From NCBI GenBank assembly GCA_002050365.1, contig MWYZ01000084.1, positions 26,846 to 90,845 on the forward strand: DNA of 64,000 nucleotides, read 5' to 3'. The position numbers were made by a program, and so were the translations under genes. Under the pieces are notes generated by a model that made no database searches, had not been told where the DNA came from, and saw only the letters and a program-made list of their open reading frames with translations. How positions within the stretch are numbered: position 1 is the first letter of the stretch; the number at the start of each line of letters is the position of its first letter. Source of the stretch: Acidobacteria bacterium 28-1. Lineage in GTDB: Bacteria > Acidobacteriota > Blastocatellia > Pyrinomonadales > Pyrinomonadaceae. Positions 50,050 through 59,616 of this stretch are shown here, piece after piece.

Positions 50050-52917
50050 ATGGCACATAATCTATTCAATACACAACAAACATTCAAAACCGGAACGGGC
50101 GAGGATGGCACGTTTTACTCTTTGCCGCAATTAGAAAAAGAAGGCGTGGCGACGATTTCCTGCTTGCCGATTTCCATTCGCATCGTTTTAGAATCAGTTT
50201 TGCGAAACTTCGACGAGAAGAAAGTTCAGGAAAAAGACGTTCGCAATTTAGCCAATTGGGGCGCAAACGATGAGCGCATTGAAGAAGTTCCATTTGTCGT
50301 CGCACGCGTTGTCTTGCAGGATTTTACGGGCGTTCCGCTGCTCGTAGATTTGGCGGCGATGCGTTCGGCGGTTGAAAAACTCGGCAAAGAGACGAGCCTT
50401 ATCGAGCCGCTCGTGCCGGTGGATTTGGTGATTGACCATTCGGTTCAGGTTGATTTCGCCGGTTCAGATGAAGCGTATCAAAAAAATATGGAAATGGAGT
50501 TTCGGCGTAACGAGCAACGCTATCGTTTTCTAAAATGGGGAACGCAAGCCTTCGACGGTTTCTCGGTTGTGCCGCCCGGAATTGGTATTGTCCATCAAGT
50601 AAATCTTGAATATCTGGCGAAAGGCATGTTTGAAAAAGACGGCGTTTATTATCCAGATACGTTAGTTGGAACTGATTCGCACACGACGATGATTAACGGT
50701 TTGGGAATAGTCGGTTGGGGCGTAGGCGGAATTGAAGCCGAAGCCGGAATGCTCGGGCAACCCGTTTATATTTTAACGCCGGATGTCATCGGCGTTCATC
50801 TGTCGGGTGATTTGCCGGAAGGCACGACGGCGACCGATTTGGTTTTGCGCGTGACGCAGATGTTGCGCGAAGCGAAAGTTGTCGGCAAGTTCGTCGAATT
50901 TTTCGGTGAAGGTGCCAGAAATCTTCCCGCGACCGACCGCGCAACTATTGCCAATATGGCTCCCGAATACGGCGCGACGATGGGCTTTTTCGGCGTGGAT
51001 GAAAAAACTCTCGAATACTTTGCAGCGACCGGCAGAAGCGCGGAACATATCGAAACGATTCGCAATTATTACACGGCGCAGGAAATGTTCGGCATTCCTC
51101 TAAAAGGCGAAGTTGATTACAGCAACATTATCGAACTCGATCTGACGACGATTGTGCCGGCAGTTGCCGGACCGCGCCGTCCGCAAGACCGCATTGAATT
51201 AACCGATTTGAAAGAAAAATTTACAGAGCTTTTTACCAATCCTGTTTCAGAAGGCGGTTACGGAAAAGAAGCCGAAGATTTGGAAAAGCAATTTATGGTA
51301 ACCGTCGGCGCGGATATTCACACAACGGTTACGGGCGGCGGCGGACAGATTCATTCAACCATTTCGCCGCCTATCAAAAACGATGTCAGCGCGGAGAATA
51401 CCAGCACCTGGACGGAAACCGAAATGGTAAATAACCGTCCGACTCCTAATCGCGTGGAAAATTTGACGGAAAATGTCGAGCAGAAAACGACCTCAATCGG
51501 ACACGGCGACGTGCTGATTGCGGCGATAACAAGCTGCACCAATACATCGAATCCAAGCGTAATGTTGGCGGCGGGAATTTTAGCGAAAAAAGCGGTTCGG
51601 CGCGGAATGAAAGTTCCGGATTATGTTAAAACTTCGCTCGCGCCCGGCTCTCGCGTCGTAACCGAATATCTCGAAAAGGCTGGCTTACAAGTTTATTTCG
51701 ACAAGTTGGGTTTCAATCTCGTCGGATACGGCTGCACGACTTGTATCGGCAATTCCGGTCCGCTCGACCCGGCGATTGAAGAGGCAATTGTGGAAAACGA
51801 TTTAATCGCCGCATCGGTGCTTTCGGGCAATCGTAATTTTGAAGCGCGTGTTCATCAAAACATCAAAGCAAACTTCCTGATGTCGCCGCCGCTCGTCGTG
51901 GCTTTCGCGCTTGCCGGTTGTATTCAAAAAGATTTTGCGACCGAACCGGTCGGCAAAGACGGCGAAGGAAACGATGTTTTTCTAAAGGATATTTGGGCTT
52001 CGCTCGATGAAGTCAAAGATGTGATGCAGACGGCTTTCGACCCGGAAACTTATCGTAAACTTTACAGTGAGTTCGCCGAGCAAAATCCTTTGTGGAACGA
52101 TATTCCAACCGTCGAAGGCGACGTTTACGCGTGGGACGCGAACTCGACTTATATTCAAGAACCGCCATACTTTAAGGATTTTTCGATGGAAACAGGGAAG
52201 TTTTCCGACATTAACGGTGCGCGGGCATTGGCAATTTTCGGCAATTCTGTAACAACCGATCATATTTCGCCGGCAGGTGCTATTAAACCCACTTCACCCG
52301 CCGGACTTTTCCTGCAAGAACGCGGCGTGGCAATTGAAGATTTCAATAGCTACGGCTCCAGACGCGGCAATGACCAAGTGATGCTGCGCGGTACATTTGC
52401 CAACGTCCGCATCAAAAATATGATGGTTGCGCCGCGCGAAGGTGGATTCACCTGTTTTTATCCTGACGAATGCGATTTGACGATTTACGATGCGGCGATG
52501 AAATATGTCGAACAAAACACGCCGTTAATTATCTTTGCCGGACAAGAGTATGGAACGGGAAGTTCGCGTGATTGGGCGGCGAAAGGCACGAGTTTGATGG
52601 GTGTGAAAGCGGTTATAGCCGAATCATTCGAGCGCATTCACCGTTCAAATCTTATCGGAATGGGCGTGCTTGCCTTGCAATTTAAAGAAGGCGAATCAGC
52701 GCAAAGCTACAATCTTGACGGCTCGGAGACGTTCGATTTTACCGGACTCGAAGGCTTAGATATTAAACCGCGCCAGAATGTAACAATGAATATCAACCGC
52801 GCCGACGGCACAACCGAAGAAGCGCATCTGACTTTAAGAATTGACACGCCGATTGAAGTCGAGTATTACAAAAACGGCGGTATTCTGCCGTATGTTTTGC
52901 GGCAATTGCTTAAGTAG
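50050..52917 (+). CDS. acnA: Aconitate hydratase A
   Basis: TCA-cycle enzyme interconverting citrate and isocitrate with a [4Fe-4S] cluster. It is 955 residues, a little longer than the usual 890-900; the extra length is an insert around 436-485 ([20 protein letters not shown] and on) before the cluster part. Cluster Cys are in [20 protein letters not shown] (about 495) and [14 protein letters not shown] (about 560). Other motifs are [54 protein letters not shown] and [16 protein letters not shown]. Monocistronic. Confidence 0.95.
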   Translation: MAHNLFNTQQTFKTGTGEDGTFYSLPQLEKEGVATISCLPISIRIVLESVLRNFDEKKVQEKDVRNLANWGANDERIEEVPFVVARVVLQDFTGVPLLVDLAAMRSAVEKLGKETSLIEPLVPVDLVIDHSVQVDFAGSDEAYQKNMEMEFRRNEQRYRFLKWGTQAFDGFSVVPPGIGIVHQVNLEYLAKGMFEKDGVYYPDTLVGTDSHTTMINGLGIVGWGVGGIEAEAGMLGQPVYILTPDVIGVHLSGDLPEGTTATDLVLRVTQMLREAKVVGKFVEFFGEGARNLPATDRATIANMAPEYGATMGFFGVDEKTLEYFAATGRSAEHIETIRNYYTAQEMFGIPLKGEVDYSNIIELDLTTIVPAVAGPRRPQDRIELTDLKEKFTELFTNPVSEGGYGKEAEDLEKQFMVTVGADIHTTVTGGGGQIHSTISPPIKNDVSAENTSTWTETEMVNNRPTPNRVENLTENVEQKTTSIGHGDVLIAAITSCTNTSNPSVMLAAGILAKKAVRRGMKVPDYVKTSLAPGSRVVTEYLEKAGLQVYFDKLGFNLVGYGCTTCIGNSGPLDPAIEEAIVENDLIAASVLSGNRNFEARVHQNIKANFLMSPPLVVAFALAGCIQKDFATEPVGKDGEGNDVFLKDIWASLDEVKDVMQTAFDPETYRKLYSEFAEQNPLWNDIPTVEGDVYAWDANSTYIQEPPYFKDFSMETGKFSDINGARALAIFGNSVTTDHISPAGAIKPTSPAGLFLQERGVAIEDFNSYGSRRGNDQVMLRGTFANVRIKNMMVAPREGGFTCFYPDECDLTIYDAAMKYVEQNTPLIIFAGQEYGTGSSRDWAAKGTSLMGVKAVIAESFERIHRSNLIGMGVLALQFKEGESAQSYNLDGSETFDFTGLEGLDIKPRQNVTMNINRADGTTEEAHLTLRIDTPIEVEYYKNGGILPYVLRQLLK

Positions 52918-52919
52918 GT

Positions 52920-53048
52920 AAGTTCAAAGTTTAAGGTTCAAAGTTCAAAGTTCTAAATTTGAAGACGAATATTTTATATTTGTTGATTCATCCCCTAATT
53001 CCGAATCCTGACTTCTGAACTTTGAACTTTGAACTTTGAACTTGAATT
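52920..53048. repeat. Inverted heptanucleotide arrays (TTCAAAG / CTTTGAA)
   Basis: Left array AAGTTCAAAGTTTAAGG, TTCAAAGTTCAAAGTTC (52920-52953). Right array, inverted, GAACTTTGAACTTTG, AACTTTGAACTTGAA (53017-53046). It fills the spacer between acnA and the next gene and runs up to that gene's start. Confidence 0.8.
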
Positions 53049-53050
53049 CT

Positions 53051-53947
53051 ATGGAGCGAAACAGAACCGGCACAGTTAATTTCTACAAAGATTTTATTAA
53101 GGAAACCGCAAAAAATTTTTTGATGGGTAATGCCGCTTTCCAGAAATGGCGAGCAAAACGTCCGCGCGCCGGCGCATATTACACGGGAAAGGATGAAGAA
53201 TTAGAACGCTATGCTTTTTTAGGTTTGAATCTGTTGCGAAAGCACGTCGGTGACATTAAAGGAAAGAGCATCTGCGAAATCGGCGCGGGCGACTATCTAA
53301 CATCAGGTTTGTCTATGCTCGCGGCAGGCGCAACGCGCTATGCTGTGATTGATAGATTTCCGGGAGATTACACGGGTAGCATCGCTAAAGAATGGTATCG
53401 CGTAATCAGTGATAACTGGGCGAAAACTTATCCTGAAATTGATTGGGCGGAAGATATAAAAGCCGAAGATTTTCCCGAAAATTATGGCGAGCGCCTCGAA
53501 CTCATCAAACAGCCGATTGAAACCGCAAAAACTAAAAGCAAATTCGACATTGTTTGTTCGTTCCAAGTCGGCGAACACATCTCGGATATTGACGCTTTCG
53601 CCGAAATGAACAAACGCTTGATGGTCGAAACGGGAGGCGTCGCGCTGCACCGCATTGATTTTGGTCCGCACGACAGTTGGTTTTGGTATAAAGACCCGCT
53701 CACGTTTCTGCGATTCTCCGATAAGGTTTGGAATTTGACCGGCTCGAATCGAGGCGTTCCCAACCGTTTTCGGCATCATCAATTTATGGACGCTTTCGAG
53801 CGCGCCGGATTTACCGTGGAAATAGTTTATTCGGCAGATTTTGTAGAGCAAACGATTGATTTCCCGCGTCTGCATCCGAAGTTCCAAGCGATGCCGCACG
53901 AATCAATGCTCGTCGGCACAGCGATTTATCTTTTGCGGCTGAAATAA
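53051..53947 (+). CDS. SAM-dependent methyltransferase-like protein
   Basis: A 298-residue protein. The class I methyltransferase motif I is KSICEIGAGDYLTSGLSMLA, followed by RYAVIDRFPGDYTG (motif II Asp), FDIVCSFQVGEHISDIDAFA (motif IV-like) and GGVALHRIDFGPHDSWFWY. The substrate is unknown. The TTG at 53036 could extend it, but it lies inside the 7-bp repeat array, so ATG 53051 is used. The Uma2 gene follows 17 bp later. Confidence 0.75.
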   Translation: MERNRTGTVNFYKDFIKETAKNFLMGNAAFQKWRAKRPRAGAYYTGKDEELERYAFLGLNLLRKHVGDIKGKSICEIGAGDYLTSGLSMLAAGATRYAVIDRFPGDYTGSIAKEWYRVISDNWAKTYPEIDWAEDIKAEDFPENYGERLELIKQPIETAKTKSKFDIVCSFQVGEHISDIDAFAEMNKRLMVETGGVALHRIDFGPHDSWFWYKDPLTFLRFSDKVWNLTGSNRGVPNRFRHHQFMDAFERAGFTVEIVYSADFVEQTIDFPRLHPKFQAMPHESMLVGTAIYLLRLK

Positions 53948-53964
53948 GTTAATACATTAAACAT

Positions 53965-54591
53965 ATGACGGCATTAAAGAAAACACAGCGAAAACATACG
54001 CTCGAAGAATACGCTGATATTGAGAAATCTTCAGATGAGAAGTTTGAATTCTACGATGGTGATGTCTGGAGTATGGCGGGTGCAAGTCCGAAACACGAAA
54101 TAATTGTTGTTAATTTATCCGCCGAATTAAGAAGTAATCTACGCGGTCGCGGTTGCCGCATTTACGGCTCAAACTTAAAAGTTAAAGTTCCAATTTATCC
54201 GCCGTATCGCTATCCTGACGTAACCGCTTTGTGCGGACAACTGATTTACGAAAACTTTTACGATTTGGAAGTTTTAGTTAATCCATCCTTAATTGTCGAA
54301 GTTCTTTCACCTTCGACAGAAAGTTTCGATTTGACCGACAAATTCACTTATTACAAATCAATAGAAAGTTTTACTGAATATCTTTTAATTGACCAAAACC
54401 GCCCGCACGTTGTTCTTTACACAAAACAAGACGAACAAGTTTGGCTTCACCGCGAATATAACGATTTGTCAGCAGCCGTTTATTTATCGTCTTTGGATTG
54501 TGAAATATCTTTGGCGGAAATTTATCTGGACATTGAATTTGAAGAAACAAACCCCCACGCTTTCCGTTCGAGCCTTAAGTTACCGCTTTGA
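53965..54591 (+). CDS. Uma2-family PD-(D/E)XK nuclease-like protein
   Basis: A 208-residue DUF820/Uma2 protein. Typical blocks are TLEEYADIEKSSDEKFEFYD (GE/GD start), WSMAGASPKHEIIVVNLSAE, then RYPDVTALC (catalytic Asp), LIVEVLSPSTESFDLTDKF (Glu) and YKSIESFTEYLLIDQNRPH. The fold is that of restriction-type nucleases; the family is abundant in cyanobacteria and acidobacteria and its function is unproven. A terminator follows 40 bp later. Confidence 0.88.
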   Translation: MTALKKTQRKHTLEEYADIEKSSDEKFEFYDGDVWSMAGASPKHEIIVVNLSAELRSNLRGRGCRIYGSNLKVKVPIYPPYRYPDVTALCGQLIYENFYDLEVLVNPSLIVEVLSPSTESFDLTDKFTYYKSIESFTEYLLIDQNRPHVVLYTKQDEQVWLHREYNDLSAAVYLSSLDCEISLAEIYLDIEFEETNPHAFRSSLKLPL

Positions 54592-54630
54592 AAAGTCGCT
54601 TACCGAAGTCACTATAAGACCGACCAATGT

Positions 54631-54672
54631 AAAAGGTCAGACGGAATGAACCATCTGACCTTTTGAAATTTT
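54631..54672 (+). terminator. Terminator after the Uma2 gene
   Basis: AAAAGGTCAGA (54631-54641) pairs perfectly with TCTGACCTTTT (54654-54664); a T-rich tract follows shortly. Confidence 0.75.
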
Positions 54673-54706
54673 TGATTTTGGTATTTCGAGCCGTATAGAA
54701 AGATGT

Positions 54707-54895
54707 TCAGATTGCAATTTGAAACTGTGAACGGCTTTCCAATTCAAACACTCTGACCGGCACAGCCCCGTTTACTCTCGCCCTTTCCTTACGCATTTCA
54801 TACCATTTATCGCAACTTGAACAATGATACAACTTTGAAAAATCCACCGTTTGATTATTGAACTCCAGTTCATTATCACAATGCCAACAAGTCAT
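54707..54895 (-). CDS. Small zinc-ribbon protein
   Basis: A 62-residue protein: MTCWHCDNELEF at the front and YHCSSCDKWYEM in the middle give two CxxC pairs, a zinc ribbon. The remaining basic part (RKERARVNGAVPVRVFELES) may bind nucleic acid or a partner. GGGAGGA lies 11 bases before the ATG, a good ribosome site. Function unknown. Confidence 0.62.
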   Translation of the reverse strand: MTCWHCDNELEFNNQTVDFSKLYHCSSCDKWYEMRKERARVNGAVPVRVFELESRSQFQIAI

Positions 54896-55115
54896 ATTTT
54901 ATGTTCCTCCCGCTTTGATTTGTAAATACTTTAGCACACTAGCCGCTCGTATGCCAAACTTTTTTTTCTGCCTTACAATACTGAACATCGGAAGCGAAGC
55001 AGTTATTTACAGATTGATAAAAAGATGTCTAAAAAGAATCTTTCAACCGTTGAAATTAAAGAAAAAATATAGGAGTATTCTTTAACAAATTAGTAAATTA
55101 AATTTTAGGAGAAAT

Positions 55116-55442
55116 ATGATAATAACAACCGGAAATGACATCGAAGGCGGCAAAGTTGTTCAATATTTAGGCGTAGTGCGCAGCATCGTCGTGCGGGCGA
55201 CCAGCATCGGCGCGGGTTTTATCGGCGGTCTGAAGGCTCTCGGCGGCGGCAACATTGATGAATTTACGCGCATCTGTGAACAGGCGCGGCAGGATGCTTT
55301 CAACCGAATGGTGCAGCACGCGCAGGAAATCGGCGCGGACGCGATTATCGGAATGCGCTATGACGCAACCGAATTTTCCGACACAATCACAGAAGTTTTA
55401 GCATATGGCACGGCGGTTAAATTGACGAATCGGGAAAGTTGA
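55116..55442 (+). CDS. YbjQ/DUF74-family protein
   Basis: A 108-residue UPF0145 family protein: IITTGNDIEGGKVVQYLGVV, then RSIVVRATSIGAGFIGG, LKALGGGNIDEFTRICEQAR, AFNRMVQHAQEIGADAIIGM and TEVLAYGTAVKL. Structures are pentameric rings with unknown function (once suggested to bind heavy metals). A clear TAGGAG lies 6 bases before ATG 55116. A 7-bp array follows the stop codon. Confidence 0.9.
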   Translation: MIITTGNDIEGGKVVQYLGVVRSIVVRATSIGAGFIGGLKALGGGNIDEFTRICEQARQDAFNRMVQHAQEIGADAIIGMRYDATEFSDTITEVLAYGTAVKLTNRES

Positions 55443-55497
55443 TGTTCAAGATTCAAAATTCAAGATTCAGGTTTTCAATTTTGAATCTTGAATTTTA
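55443..55497. repeat. Inverted heptanucleotide arrays (TTCAAGA / TCTTGAA)
   Basis: TTCAAGATTCAAAATTCAAG and its inverse TTTTGAATCTTGAATTTT lie directly between the convergent ends of the YbjQ gene and the zinc-ribbon membrane gene. Can act as an intrinsic hairpin. Confidence 0.8.
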
Positions 55498-56598
55498 TTT
55501 ACCTGTCGAAGCAATAAGAAGAATAATTATCAAAACAATCAAAATGACAACGGTCAGACAACCAATTTTCAGCCAGCTATAAGGTCTTTCGCCCTGCACT
55601 TCGCCGGTTCTGCCATTGACGACGATTTGGAAAACTTTGTTGTTGTAACGGTATGCCCCCGCATAGACGGGAACGAGCAGATGTTTAAAGGTTACGTTCG
55701 AGTAGTCGGTGTTGACGCTGTGAACTTGTTGCTCATCGCCGCCGATGTCGTGGCGAACGTCGTTGTAAATAATTCCCGCCGCGTCTTGCTTGAATAGTTC
55801 AAAACCTTCTTCGAGCGTAACCTGGTAAGTTTGTGCTTTGTGTCCGGCGAGATAAGCCGGCTCATACGGCACGAGTTCGCCAAATTCCCAACTCAGATGT
55901 TTGACGTAATCGGGCAAGAGCGATTTGGTCGCTGGAATATAGAGGTCGTCAAAATGCCGGCTGACTGCGCCGGAAGCTCCAAACCAATTTGTATGACGCA
56001 CCTGTCGAGATTTGGTTTCACCGTTATCTTCGTAATGTTCCGTAACGTAATAGTATTCGCCGCGCTCGCCAGTGTAATCGCTAGCAGAATCCGCATCGAA
56101 AGTCCAATAGGGAATATAAACACTCCCGATTTTGTCCGGTTGAGCTAAAACTTTTAAGTTGTTCGGCGCAAACCAGCGCGAGCTTATCCAACTTTTAAGC
56201 GCGCCGGATGCCGATTGAGTCGTAACCGAGAAGGGAAGAACGCCTTCGGGCGCGACGAGCGGATCGGCGGATTTCGGCTGGGCGACAAATTTGCCGCCGC
56301 AGAAATCGCAGTTGCGAGCTGTTTCGGGCGGCACGAAGGTGACGGTTGCGCCGCACGTTTCACAAGAAACCTGCATCGCGTTTTGCGCCATCGGCTGCAG
56401 GCGTTCAGAATCGGGACGCAGAAAACTGTGAAAATCCTTCTCAGTAATTGTTCCGCCCGTTTGCTCGATTGCCTTTGTGCTTTCGCAATACGGACAGGTG
56501 AGCCGCCCGTTGCGTGGGTCGAATACCATATTCGCGCCGCAGTTTTCGCATAAAAAACGGTTAATGTTTTCCTTGTTAATTTGGGGATTGTCCTGCAT
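55495..56598 (-). CDS. Zinc-ribbon, membrane-anchored protein of unknown function
   Basis: A 367-residue protein with several CxxC pairs at the front: FLCENCGANMVF and LTCPYCES (residues about 15-40), then VSCETCGATVTF and NCDFCGGKF (about 78-103). The middle part (about 120-335) contains VYIPYWTFDADSASDYTGER, DLYIPATKSLLPDYV and LLVPVYAGAYRYNNKVFQIV then VNGRTGEVQGERPYSW. A C-terminal membrane helix follows (about 343-363, GCLTVVILIVLIIILLIAS). This is a known bacterial pattern often placed beside SPFH or YbjQ-like genes; the role is unknown. The YbjQ gene is its convergent neighbour. Confidence 0.75.
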   Translation of the reverse strand: MQDNPQINKENINRFLCENCGANMVFDPRNGRLTCPYCESTKAIEQTGGTITEKDFHSFLRPDSERLQPMAQNAMQVSCETCGATVTFVPPETARNCDFCGGKFVAQPKSADPLVAPEGVLPFSVTTQSASGALKSWISSRWFAPNNLKVLAQPDKIGSVYIPYWTFDADSASDYTGERGEYYYVTEHYEDNGETKSRQVRHTNWFGASGAVSRHFDDLYIPATKSLLPDYVKHLSWEFGELVPYEPAYLAGHKAQTYQVTLEEGFELFKQDAAGIIYNDVRHDIGGDEQQVHSVNTDYSNVTFKHLLVPVYAGAYRYNNKVFQIVVNGRTGEVQGERPYSWLKIGCLTVVILIVLIIILLIASTGK

Positions 56599-56603
56599 TT
56601 ATT

Positions 56604-56715
56604 AGTTTAAGGTTCAAAGTTCAAGGTTCAAAGTTCAAAATGTTGGTGTTTAAATTCTAAATGCAGAATTAGCCGAGAATCAAACTTTGAACTTTGAACC
56701 TTAAACTTTGAACAG
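56604..56715. repeat. Inverted heptanucleotide arrays (TTCAAAG / CTTTGAA)
   Basis: Left: AGGTTCAAAGTTCAAGG, TTCAAAGTTCAAAA. Right: AACTTTGAACTTTG, AACCTTAAACTTTGAAC. Same unit as the array after acnA, about 3.6 kb away. Confidence 0.8.
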
Positions 56716-56716
56716 C

Positions 56717-57838
56717 TTATGGCAAAAAAGAACCTTTGCCATTGCGCCCGATTCGCATATTCGTCAGCCAATCGAGCCAACGATATTTTAATGCTTTCGG
56801 ATTCAAGAATTCGGTAATCCCGACGGTTTTTCGAGGGTTTCCATCCCGCAGCGTCAAAGTCATCTCGCTCAAAAATCGCAGATAAAAAAAACTCGAATCA
56901 ATAATGTTTGTTTGCTTAACGCGCAGACGCGTGTTGTCTTCGGTGACGAGCGTGATGCGTTGAGGATATTTTATTCCGAATTTATCACGAGCGAAAATTT
57001 GCTCTTCGTAACTCGAATCTTTATCACGCAGAATGCCGTTTTGAACGGTGAAAAGCTTCGTCGTTGGATTTTCCTGGCTCGTTTCTTTGTAACGATAGAA
57101 AACGGCGGTCGCATCGTGAAAATGAGCGCGTCCCCATTGCCAGTCGCCGACGGTTTCGGGCAGCCAGCGATTATCGAGATTATGGTCGTGATAACCAGTG
57201 CCGCGAAAATTGACGACATCAAGCGATTTGTCCTTGTCATCATTAACATTGATTCTGCCCGTTACATCCGCCCGCGAAACTACCAAATTCCAATTGTGCG
57301 CCTCCTGCGTGTCAAACGGTTTGTCAGGCAAAAAATCACTTTCGACTGTTAGCCATTCAAAACTCGCCGATAAGTTGCGATTGTGTTTGAGCTTGGCGTT
57401 AATCGAAAGAATATAGCCGGAGCCGTAAGGCGCGGATTCGAGGCGGAAATGGTTGTTACCAATCTGACACGAAGGCGTGTCTTGACTGGCGGAAAATTCT
57501 TCGGGCGCGAATTCGTTGATGGCGCGATATTTCGGTTTGCCGTCGCGGTAATATGTAAAGGCAAGCGCAGGATAACATTTGTTATAATCTATTTCCTTCT
57601 TTTTACGGAATTTTTCGGTGAGCTTATTATGCTTGCGATTGCCCGAATTGTAGCGCGGCGAAAAGATAAAGTTGTCGAGAAAAATTACGACGACCGCATC
57701 GCGTCCGTCCTCAGATAAAGCATCGAAATACCACCACTCAAATGCTTTTGAGTTATCTTTCGGATGCCATACGTCTGCCGCGATGCTTGAAGAGAACGAA
57801 AATTTCTCTTTCGTAATTTGTTGGTTTGCCGTCGCCAT
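56717..57838 (-). CDS. CrtC/AttH-family (carotenoid 1,2-hydratase-like) protein
   Basis: A 373-residue protein without signal peptide. Typical CrtC-like segments are FEWWYFDALSEDGRDAVVVI near the start and GTGYHDHNLDNRWLPETVGD then WQWGRAHFHDATAVFYRY in the middle. The fold is two lipocalin-like barrels that bind hydrophobic molecules. CrtC adds water to carotenoids such as neurosporene, but no other carotenoid gene is in the window and the family is broad (hydroxyneurosporene synthase, AttH), so the substrate is open. Confidence 0.75.
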   Translation of the reverse strand: MATANQQITKEKFSFSSSIAADVWHPKDNSKAFEWWYFDALSEDGRDAVVVIFLDNFIFSPRYNSGNRKHNKLTEKFRKKKEIDYNKCYPALAFTYYRDGKPKYRAINEFAPEEFSASQDTPSCQIGNNHFRLESAPYGSGYILSINAKLKHNRNLSASFEWLTVESDFLPDKPFDTQEAHNWNLVVSRADVTGRINVNDDKDKSLDVVNFRGTGYHDHNLDNRWLPETVGDWQWGRAHFHDATAVFYRYKETSQENPTTKLFTVQNGILRDKDSSYEEQIFARDKFGIKYPQRITLVTEDNTRLRVKQTNIIDSSFFYLRFLSEMTLTLRDGNPRKTVGITEFLNPKALKYRWLDWLTNMRIGRNGKGSFLP

Positions 57839-57984
57839 TTTTGTATTTTGGGAATTCTTTTAGGATTAAACGCTAAAAGCATCGCAGAAAATAAAAAATA
57901 TGGCAAACTTTTAACCGTCAAATGAATCAGTAAAACTGAAGATGCGGCTCTCCCGATAAAATTAAAGAACAAAAGGAGATAGTT

Positions 57985-58356
57985 ATGAGAAAGATGACAA
58001 AAGCAATTTTGCTGAGTTTGGTTTTGGGTGTCGGGTTGTTGGCAACGGCGTGTCCGCAACGTGAAAGCATTGCCAATATCGAATCCAATCCGTCGAAGTT
58101 TTATAACAAAGAGGTCGGGATTGCAGGAACGGTGCGCGACAGTTACGGACTCAACATTCCGCTGACGCAGATTCGCGGCGGCGTGTATAAAGTGGACGAC
58201 GGAACGGGTTCGATTTGGGTCGCCACGCAAAACAGCGTGCCGTCGAAAGGGACAAAAGTCGGCGTGAAAGGCAGAATTCAAAATGGCGTAAATTTTAACG
58301 GCAAGAATTACGGTCTGGGAATGATTGAGGAAGACAGAAAATTTAGGGGAAATTAA
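57985..58356 (+). CDS. Small lipoprotein with OB-like fold
   Basis: A 123-residue protein. Signal plus lipobox: ILLSLVLGVGLLATAC (LATAC). The mature part, IESNPSKFYNKEVGIAGTVR and DSYGLNIPLTQ, YKVDDGTGSIWVAT, PSKGTKVGVKGRIQNG, has the short strand pattern of OB-fold 'nucleic-acid-binding-like' periplasmic proteins; the binding partner is unknown. AAAGGAGA precedes ATG 57985. A REP-like element begins 2 bp after its stop. Confidence 0.75.
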   Translation: MRKMTKAILLSLVLGVGLLATACPQRESIANIESNPSKFYNKEVGIAGTVRDSYGLNIPLTQIRGGVYKVDDGTGSIWVATQNSVPSKGTKVGVKGRIQNGVNFNGKNYGLGMIEEDRKFRGN

Positions 58357-58357
58357 C

Positions 58358-58448
58358 GGAATGCCGGCGTATTGCCGGCAATGAACGCGAGAATGATCAA
58401 ACCGCTATGTCGCATGCCCGACGGCTGCCGGCAAGATGACGGCGTTCC
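58358..58448. repeat. REP-like paired hairpin element
   Basis: Starts GGAATGCCGGC-GTATT-GCCGGC and ends GCCGGCAAGATGACGGCGTTC followed by C. Same outer ends and architecture as the element between trpB and trpA. Confidence 0.82.
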
Positions 58449-58507
58449 GCGCGGAATGACAAACGGCGAGTGCCCGGGTTAAAATCTTGGCATTCGCTTT
58501 TTATTTT

Positions 58508-58984
58508 ATGAAAACACTGGTAGATTCTTTCGACCGACAATTTTCCGCACTGCATCAACGCTCCTTTGAATTCGTAAAATTGATACCGAATGAAAAACTT
58601 TTTTGGAAGCCCCGCCAATTAAATCGAACTTTTGCAACATTTTCCTGCGGCGAGTATATTTTGCGGAGCGCAGGAAAAGTCGAACAAACATTCGGCGGCA
58701 TTACGACCCGGCTTTGGGACGACCCGTTTGAGTGGACTTTGCCGGAAGAACTTTCAACCGTCAATTCAATTTTGAAGTATTTAGCCGAAGTTGAGGAAAC
58801 ACGCCGGCAGGGTTTATCATTGATAACGACTGATGAAGATTTGCAGCGCGAAATGCCGGCGCCCGAAAAGTTGAAAACAATTTTCGAGATTTTGCTCGAT
58901 ACCATTGCGCGAGCCGAACATTTTCAAGGTCGCGCTTTTGCCACTTTTCAAATGTTTTCGGATGAAAAGCTGCCGCGGATTTAA
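58508..58984 (+). CDS. DinB-family protein
   Basis: A 158-residue four-helix-bundle protein: LVDSFDRQFSALHQRSFEFV then KLIPNEKLFWKPRQ, FSCGEYILRSAGKVEQTFGG and LLDTIARAEHFQGRAFATFQ. In the DinB fold three His usually bind a metal; here only the last (AEHFQGR) is clear, so metal binding may be lost. These proteins act as thiol-dependent transferases in some bacteria; the role here is unknown. ATG 58508 is chosen over 58487 because family similarity starts there. Confidence 0.72.
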   Translation: MKTLVDSFDRQFSALHQRSFEFVKLIPNEKLFWKPRQLNRTFATFSCGEYILRSAGKVEQTFGGITTRLWDDPFEWTLPEELSTVNSILKYLAEVEETRRQGLSLITTDEDLQREMPAPEKLKTIFEILLDTIARAEHFQGRAFATFQMFSDEKLPRI

Positions 58985-59067
58985 TTTATACATTTTGAAC
59001 ATTTCCGAAAATAAATTCGTAGCTCAAAGAGATTTACAAAAACGAACATCAAAAATTGGAGAAAAAA

Positions 59068-59613
59068 ATGTATTGTCCTAGATGCAGTCAACTGCAAATT
59101 TCAGAGGAAACAAAATTTTGTTCGCGATGCGGATTTCCGCTTGGACTCGTTTCCGAAGTCTTGGCACACGGCGGTTTTTTGCCGCAACTTGCCGACTTAC
59201 ACAAATCAAAGAAATGGCTGACAAGAAAAAACGGCGTTGTGTTCAGCCTATTTTGGTTTATGTTTTTTCTTTTGATTATGGCACCGTTTTTTGGAATTAC
59301 GGGTGCTGATGAAATGGCAGGAATCTCGGCAATTATCGGCATCTTCGGCGGACTAATGTGGCTGATTGGTTCGTTGGTGCTAATGAAAGTTGAGCAGAAA
59401 CAATACGCTTTACCAATCAATGAATTGCCGAACGCCAATGTAAATACTTTCTACGAAACCAATCAGAAAAATCTGCCGCCGAACCAAACCCAAACGGCTC
59501 AAAGTTATGTCGCGCCGACCGGCGCGTGGAAAGCCCCAAATACGGGCGAATTCGCCGAACCGCAAAGTGTTATCGAAGGCACAACCAAATTGTTGCGAAA
59601 AGAAGACGGGTAA
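59068..59613 (+). CDS. Zinc-ribbon membrane protein, unknown
   Basis: A 181-residue protein with an N-terminal zinc ribbon: MYCPRCSQLQIS (CxxC) and FCSRCGFPLG (CxxC). Two membrane helices follow (about 61-80, GVVFSLFWFMFFLLIMAPFF, and about 90-112). The C-terminal tail is polar, rich in Asn, Gln and Pro. The family is widespread in acidobacteria without known role. TTGGAGAA upstream serves as ribosome site for ATG 59068; the longer TTG start lies within that site. Third protein of the same ribbon-plus-helix type in the window. Confidence 0.72.
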   Translation: MYCPRCSQLQISEETKFCSRCGFPLGLVSEVLAHGGFLPQLADLHKSKKWLTRKNGVVFSLFWFMFFLLIMAPFFGITGADEMAGISAIIGIFGGLMWLIGSLVLMKVEQKQYALPINELPNANVNTFYETNQKNLPPNQTQTAQSYVAPTGAWKAPNTGEFAEPQSVIEGTTKLLRKEDG

Positions 59614-59616
59614 TAT

